A stretch of 64,000 nucleotides of DNA from the NCBI GenBank assembly GCA_032164245.1, contig JAVMKO010000003.1, positions 38,070,890-38,134,889 of the forward strand. Direction: 5' to 3'. How positions within the stretch are numbered: position 1 is the stretch's first letter; each line of letters opens with the position of its first letter. Below the pieces are notes generated by a model. The model was not told the DNA's origin and made no database searches. It was given only the letters and a program-made list of their open reading frames with translations. Positions 57,767 through 64,000 of the stretch are shown here, one piece after another. The position numbers were made by a program, and so were the translations under genes. This DNA is from Sternotherus odoratus (Eukaryota > Chordata > Testudines > Kinosternidae).

Positions 57767-59427
57767 CAGGGCCGGCGACAGGAATTTTGGGGCCCCGTAC
57801 GTAGATCGTGCGGGGCCCCCCCTGGTCTCCCGCCACCCGTGCCCCCCCCGGCCGGTCTTCCCCCCCTCCCCCCCCCCGGCCGGTCTCCCACCGCCCGTGG
57901 GGCCCAACCCCCTCATGCGCTCTGGCCGCGTGGCCCGGCCGGGAGAAGCAAAGGGGGGTGGGGGGAGGCTGCTGGGTGCCGGGGGAGGGGGCTGACTAGG
58001 CTGACCATATTTCCTTGAGACAAAAACGGGACATTGGGATAGCAAAAACGGGACGGGGTTATGTAATATTCTGTATTCATGAAAAAGTAAGACGATAAAA
58101 AAAGTTTTATTACATGAACATATTGACTTGAGCTAACAATTATTCTTCAGTGACAGAACTCATACAAAAATTTAGGTAGACGTAAAGGGGGACTGTATTT
58201 TACCACGATCGTACCATGAATATTTCTCCAATGAAGTAATCTTACGCAGCAAATTTCGGTCTTTCAATACCTTATCATAAAACTTCTCACACTCCATGAT
58301 TCTCTTCAGACACCTCAAATGACCCCCTATCTGCCTCCCCCAACCACATCAGTTTGTGGCTATGGCTCAGTTTCCTGCGTAGCATCTCACAGGCAGAAGC
58401 TTGTGCAACAAGAGCTTCCCCCAGGCCAGCCACTCTGTCTTCCTCCTCCAAGCAGGCCCCCAACCGCCTCCACTATCAGTAACCCTTCTGACTGATCAAG
58501 TCCTCTCCCTACATCTCCTGCAGCAGAAACACGGCTTCTCACCAACCCCACCGCATCGCCCACACATGCCACAGCCACCTGCCCAGGCCTTAGCTGTGCC
58601 TTGAAGACAGATGCCCCGAATGGGCTCTGAGGCTTGGCCCAACCCCTGCATCCATGTGTTCAGGGAGGGGATTAACCATGGTACCCCTACCCACCTGCCA
58701 TCTCCCCTACCCACTCCCTGCCCCTCTTCACATCCAGCCCTGAACTCCCCAGTACCTCCCTTCATAGACAACCCTGTGCCCCCCACTTCCTCCCCCTTCA
58801 CTCACAGCCCTGGATCCCCCCAGTACCCTCCTTCACACACAGCCCTGTGCCCCCCATTCCATGCCCCCCCACTCCTCCAGTACCCCCTTCACACACAGTC
58901 TCGTGCCCACCAGCTACCACCCCTTCACAAGCAGCCATGGCCCCCCCACTTCCCCTGTGCCCCTCTTCACATGCAGCCCCAGTACCTCCCTTCACACACA
59001 ACCCTGTGCCCCCCACTTCTACCCACTTTCACACATGGCCCCTATGCACCCCTCTTTCCCCCTGCCCCCCTCACATGCAGCCATGCCCCCCCACCCCATA
59101 CTCCCTCCCCCCTCCAAATAAGGTCCCTGAAATAAGCTGCGTTCAGGGTTTTTTTAGCAAAAACGGGACAAATGTGATATTTATACTAAAAAGACGGGAC
59201 GGTCGGAAAATATGTAAAAAACGGGACTGTCCCGTTCAAAACGGGACGTATGGTCAGCCTAGGGCTGACGAGCGCTGCAGCGGCTGCCCGGAGCCGCGCC
59301 TTGCTCAAAGGCCTGGCGACAAGGGGGTACAGCTGCGTACCGGGCCCGCCCCGGATTTAAGGCCCCCCCCCCTAAGTCCGGGGCCCGGTACAGCTGTACC
59401 TGTTGTACCCCTCTGTCGCCGGCCCTG
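57767..59427. mobile_element. hAT element with perfect TIR and TSD, host of a nested element
   Basis: Left cagggccggcgacag and right ctgtcgccggccctg are perfect 15-bp inverted repeats; tttatatt is duplicated exactly at 57759-57766 and 59428-59435. Without the insertion the element is about 390 bp, GC-rich and non-coding. Confidence 0.93.
57997..59261. mobile_element. Nested hAT-like element (1265 bp) with 8-bp TSD
   Basis: Left taggctgaccata and right tatggtcagccta are perfect 13-bp inverted repeats; the duplication gggctgac is identical at 57989-57996 and 59262-59269, inside the outer hAT. Near both ends it carries repeated aaaacgggac words. The middle, 58730-59110, is a C-rich degenerate minisatellite around cccttcacacacagccctgt. 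No transposase. Confidence 0.92.
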
Positions 59428-59569
59428 TTTATATTAAATGCTGACACTAAAGTCTCAAATTTAATATACAGCTATGATGATTCTACCTGAATTTCAAAAG
59501 CTATTTCCTATTTTCTTTATTACTTAAGATTCAAGGTCGTACTGTGGAGAGTAAAATGAGAATTTCCCT

Positions 59570-59620
59570 GCCATCTGCCCTGCGCCTAACCATTGGACCA
59601 CACAGTCAAGTTTGCTTTTG
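59570..59620 (-). mobile_element. MIR-like SINE head, minus strand
   Basis: cgcctaaccattggaccaca is the reverse complement of the tRNA-like gtggtctagtggttagggc head of MIR-type SINEs. Only a short segment is recognisable. Confidence 0.5.
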
Positions 59621-60664
59621 TTTTAAAAAGCTAAATGGTAAGGGCATGATACTTCCACCCTTACTCACACTAAGAAATACCTTACTCTGTAAGTAGTCCC
59701 ATTGATTTAAATGAGTAATGATTTCAGAGTCAGAAAGTATCAGATTTAAGTGAATAATATTATTAGACTCTCGACTTAATTATCTTTGTCCCTGCTGGAT
59801 ATTCCAATTCTGTGCTCACTTATTCCTGGGTTTAAAGTGCTTGTTATTTCAACACCTCATAATCCACGAGAGCCTTTCAATAAATTTCACTCACTCAGTG
59901 AAATTTTACTTCATTATTGTTGTTCATCCCTGGGTGCTTAACCTACTCAGTCTGCATAGTGCTATTAAAGACTGGACTAAATACCTTGCTTTCAAATGAG
60001 GCAAATATCAGTTCACTTGAACTCTCTCACTGCTGTCAGAATGTGCATGTAGAAGAATATGCTGCAGTCTTATTCAGAATAGCTTTTAGAATGGTTGGAA
60101 TACAAAGTGGTACTAAATTTTGCCTTGGGGCCTCATCCAACCCCTATTTAAATTGATTCAGTAGACTTTGGTTCAAGCTCTATAAGCGAACCCTTTCTGG
60201 ACTCACCTGCTATGAAAGGCTGATCATTCTTTTCATGGTGAATCATCCTGGAAATTGAAAAGAGGACTTTTAAAATAATTTCTTTGATTTTATAACCTGA
60301 AGAAAAGGAACTTTGAGGGTACAGTGGAAATGTCATAAGGAGAGCTGCTTGAAAAAGGAAAATGTCTTGGAGATTTAAAAAAAAATTGACTTTTTTGGAT
60401 ACTTAGAGATTTTTAAAAATGTCAAAATTCAGTTGCTGGAAAATTACTGAAATCCCCCCACAAGTTATAAAATGTCTAGATTTATGGGAAGACGAGTACA
60501 TTAACTCTTTCCTCTCCAGGTACGGTAGCTCACACATACTAGGGATTTTATTTTATGTGGGTAATGAGACCACCCATAACAACTGTCAAAATGAAAAAGC
60601 CTTTGAGAACTTTAACAATAATAATAAACACTGAGTGAAATCCTAGTCTCATTGCTGCACTGTG

Positions 60665-60935
60665 CCTCCTAGCATAGGTAGACAGACATGTGAGCTCTGC
60701 TCCAGCTAGCACGATAAAAATGACAGTGTAGCTGTGGCTAGCAGAGGTGGCAACTTGGGCTAGGCTTCCGAGTATATACCCAGGAGATATGGCAGGTCTG
60801 TACTAAGGTGACTAGCCCAAGCTGCTGCCCATGCTACTGCCGGCTATGCTGCTACTTTTAGCGCACTGGCTTGAACAAAGCTAGTGTGTGTCTGTCTACC
60901 AGAGATGGGAATCACACTCCTTGCTGCAGTGTAGA
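60665..60935. mobile_element. MITE-like repeat (tgtagatgtac end)
   Basis: Contains tgacagtgtagctgtggcta and ends ttgctgcagtgtagatgtac, similar to short elements of the Harbinger/MITE group in this window. No clear left terminus. Confidence 0.4.
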
Positions 60936-61104
60936 TGTACAGAACACCTGTTGATTCCTAGCAGGGCAGCATTTCATCCCGTTTCCCTCATGTTGCTTTA
61001 CTCTGCAGGTGGTTTCACTGAGGTATCTTTTGTTTGTAACTTTTGTCTGTGAAATATTGGTGCTTTGATCTCTGTCTGGCCGACAGATGTAGTAAGAGAA
61101 CACT

Positions 61105-62585
61105 TACACAAACAGTGAGTTATATCTCCTTTTCTATGCTGCCCCGCTATTGTGCCATTACCATCATAGCCAAGAGCTTAGCAAAGGATTGGGCATCTAT
61201 ATTGCCAAGAATCCCATTATAGTAAATGATGTTCTTGTTAGTCACATTAATAATTGTTAAAGATCTCTGTCCACATTCACATCTACCTCACAACCGGCAC
61301 AATGCATTCACTCAATAGAGTGAGTTCTGAAAGATGCTGACATACCTTCTCTTCTTGTCCCTTGGGGTCAGGCTAATGACTTTATGAGAGGCTCAGGCAA
61401 TATAGGAATTCCCATGCTGGGTCAAACAGCCTAGACCCATGATGTGCTGTTTAAGAGACATGGAACATGACAAGTCCTGGGGAGGTTGTAAAGAGTCAGT
61501 GTGAGCTACTAACTAGTGGTGTCCAGTTGGAGTTGTAAAGGTAGAATTACTTATGTGCAGTTTTGTTGCTGCTTCTCTCATCATTGTTCAAAGTGAACAG
61601 GACTTGTGTACAAATTGTGAAAGTAATGGACGTATCCCAAAATATATCCCAAGTCTCTGTGTCTTTCATTTTTCTCTGTGAGATATCAACACATTTGAGA
61701 AAACCCAAACTCTACTTTTACTGCTCAGGTGATTGAAAATATTTAATTAAGGGTTATTTTAAAATTAATGTTTAACATCTGTGAACTGATGCCATTTTGC
61801 AGGCTGTTTTTTACCCCCATGTGATAGCACAGATCCAGTACTGCTGCTATCAGAGGCAAATTGAAGAGGTTGCTGGCAGTCCAACTAATTCACAGATGGT
61901 TCATGGCTAGAAGGGAATGGGTTTTTGAGGAGTTCTTTACGCTAAATTCTTTCAGACTTTAGTACAGACAGGGTACTTAATAGCTCAGCCATCTGCTGAA
62001 AGATAAGCCCAGAAGAATAATTAACTACTCACACCATCCAAGTTACATCCTTATGTATGGAGTCACCTGAATGTTTACTAACCAGGTCAGCACTGCTCTG
62101 GTAGTTAATTTCAATAGTAGAGTGCCCATTTCCTGGTAATACGATTTAAAGCTGCATTAGCTTTGGACATCAGTTTATCTAAATTTAGTTAGCTATTCCA
62201 CCTCTTCTGGATAGGACAGGAAATGTTTTCATGCATACAAGAAGTTTAATCAGAGTTCACTTATCTGTGAAAGGGAAAATTAAATTCAGTATTTGCAGTC
62301 TCACTGAACAATAATTATTCTCTGTCTGTAATTCCTATCATTGGGGCAGGGGTGGAAAATTTCTTCTTATTTATGGGTTTGTGTGGCACAATTTAATTTC
62401 TTTTAAATTGTTTCCATCCTTAAAATAATATCTTCACTGATGCTATCTATTTTAGTAGCAGGTATGAAGTTCTCTGCTCAAAGAGCAAGTGGAATATGAT
62501 TGCCTTCAAACAGCATTGCTATGTCAGTGGTTATTACTTTTTAAATTTTTTACTACACAGAAAAATATTTTAACAGTTTCTGTTA
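61105..62585. other. No recognised feature
   Basis: AT-rich DNA. A short aggaattcccatgctgggtc block at 61404-61423 may be a remnant of a CR1 3' end on the minus strand. Confidence 0.35.
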
Positions 62586-62589
62586 TTCT

Positions 62590-62720
62590 GTGCATGGGAT
62601 TAGGAGTCAGGAGTCCTGCTCCAATAGTGATGCAGCACATGACCTCGACAACATCTCTTAACTTCCCTGTGCCTGTATTTCCCCATATAAAACAATATAT
62701 ATTCAGCTGCAATCTCTATA
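62590..62720 (+). mobile_element. MIR-like SINE fragment, + strand
   Basis: Reads gattaggagtcaggagtcct then taacttccctgtgcctgtat and ttccccatataaaacaat, the MIR-like core order. Confidence 0.6.
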
Positions 62721-62796
62721 AATGAACAATATGATGTAAGAATTAGTTTGTATTATTTTTATATTTTATTTCATAAATTATTTATTCTACTTTTAG

Positions 62797-62860
62797 GCAC
62801 TTACAATGTCATCATTTTTGAAGTATTAACACAGAACCCCTGGAATCGCGTCTTGGAGGG
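62797..62860 (+). other. Possible unidentified exon
   Basis: A 64-nt segment between a pyrimidine-rich ctacttttag acceptor and a gtatgt donor. Only one frame is open: TYNVIIFEVLTQNPWNRVLE, with two leftover bases at each side. Joined to the segment at 63260 the frame stays open. I do not recognise the protein. Confidence 0.3.
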
Positions 62861-63259
62861 GTATGTGTAAAAATTTTTTGCTTTCAAAAAGTTTTTTTTT
62901 TAATGCAAATACTTGTATGTTCTTTCATATAATATTCAGTGGAAGTCACTAAACAACGTAATCTTTCATGGAACACTTATTAACCTTCCTTTCTGACCAT
63001 ATAATATTTGTAGTATTGTAATATTTTTTTTTGTGCACATAATGGTTTGCCGATACATCTGGAAGCTCTGTATGGGATCAGACATTAGGAATAAATCAAT
63101 TCCACTATTTTAATAATTTTCAGATACAAACAGGCTTATACAAAGTTATCAAGGATCTGGGTTACATCTGCTGAAGTCTCTTTGGCCTAACCCTTCAGCA
63201 GAGAAGTATTGAAGTTTTTAATGCATAAAAACTTTTCTCATATCCCCTTCCTTCTTCAG

Positions 63260-63287
63260 CCAACTGATCTTGTGCAAACCAGCAAAG
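63260..63287 (+). other. Possible unidentified micro-exon
   Basis: A 28-nt segment after ccttccttcttcag and before gtaagg. It continues the open frame from 62797-62860 and ends in phase 0. Very short, so chance is a serious alternative. Confidence 0.25.
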
Positions 63288-64000
63288 GTAAGGGGGGCTG
63301 GGAATTGGAAGGCATTCTGACCAATAGGAGGGAACTACATATGGGACTGAAGTATACCGGAAAAGGCTACAGCCTTGGGCACCTGCTCAGTTTTGGGAGC
63401 TGGATTATTAATATCAGTACAAATACCAGAATGCTGCTAGTGTCTGTGAAGTTACACAGTCCAGACCTGGAATTGTCCCAACACTAATGGACAAACATAA
63501 TAGCTCAGTCAATGCCAACACTGATTCTTTGCTTCCCTGCACTTATGGTCACCAGTTAAAATTATATTAAAATAATGCCAGTTACAACATGTTTGTAAAC
63601 TGTGACATCTGAATGCTTCATTCTGTGGGATCACATCTTCTAAAAATCCTGAGCATTGTCAACTGACAAAAGCCTCTTTCCCCTCCTCTCCATTCTGTCT
63701 GGGTGCTTGGTTCTCCACAGGCAGTTTCTGCATACAGCTTTGTCTTTGGCTCTGGAAAAAGGCACAGGATACAAACACATATTTTTACACCATATTTATC
63801 ATCATCTCACCTGCCTGGAAATGAGAGCTGTGAGCACTTTGATGAATGGAGTGAGAGTTGACCAGTTTTGTTGTGGTTTCTGTAAGTGTGTGTTCTTCTC
63901 CGGCCACTGCTAAAATGACTTTTTGTAATTTTTTGTAGCAGGATTGCTCAGCAATGGACTGATCCATCTCTCTCTACTCAGGATTCAAATAATTATTGAC
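63288..64000. other. No recognised feature
   Basis: Open frames at 63209-63487 and 63656-63913 have no known motif. Nothing else is identifiable to the window end. Confidence 0.4.

Noticed and set aside
58611..59437. Pro/His-rich open frames up to 196 codons
   Set aside because: C-rich minisatellite within a nested hAT.
1..64000. tRNA, rRNA or CRISPR features
   Set aside because: No cloverleaf with intact A and B boxes, rRNA-like stretch or spaced direct repeats were seen; MIR tRNA-like heads are too decayed to count.

Overview
The window is vertebrate nuclear DNA, almost certainly from a reptile and most likely a turtle. The evidence is a split host gene with GT-AG introns, CR1 LINEs with their typical octamer-like 3' ends, several hAT elements with 8-bp target duplications, Harbinger-type MITEs, MIR-like SINEs and a DIRS-type tyrosine-recombinase retrotransposon. 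There are no operons, ribosome binding sites, CRISPR arrays or bacterial genes. The species call is inference; the repeat types are read from the sequence.

Host gene (1-17.9 kb, + strand). The last two coding exons of PRIM2, the large (p58) subunit of DNA primase, lie at 4192-4260 and 17271-17498, followed by a 3' UTR and an AATAAA signal at 17883. The first of these exons carries the C-terminal 4Fe-4S cysteine. The 13-kb last intron is packed with transposon remnants: Tc/mariner-like, hAT, CR1, an L2-like fragment, MITEs, and a palindromic repeat whose core resembles a hammerhead ribozyme.

Downstream (17.9-64 kb). This appears intergenic, or intronic to a gene I could not identify. It holds nested mobile elements. 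The centrepiece is a nearly complete 5.8-kb DIRS-like element (34741-40581) with inverted terminal repeats, an internal complementary region, a gag-like frame broken by two in-frame stops, an intact 594-codon RT/RNase H/methyltransferase-like ORF, and a tyrosine recombinase with one frame change. Other highlights are an LTR inserted in another LTR-like element (43.9-45.6 kb), a hAT in a hAT (57.8-59.4 kb), a hAT in a CR1 (41.0-41.5 kb), three related Tc/mariner-like elements with GC-rich stuffing (30.9, 51.7 and 53.4 kb), one of them holding an array of perfect GC-rich hairpins, and a decayed Harbinger Myb/SANT gene (24.6-26.4 kb).

Three short open segments with good splice sites (49177, 62797, 63260) could be exons of an unidentified gene; this is weakly supported. 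The two most interesting signals are the hammerhead-like repeat family, including a head-to-head pair at 19.1-19.3 kb, and the DIRS element with readable circle-junction architecture.
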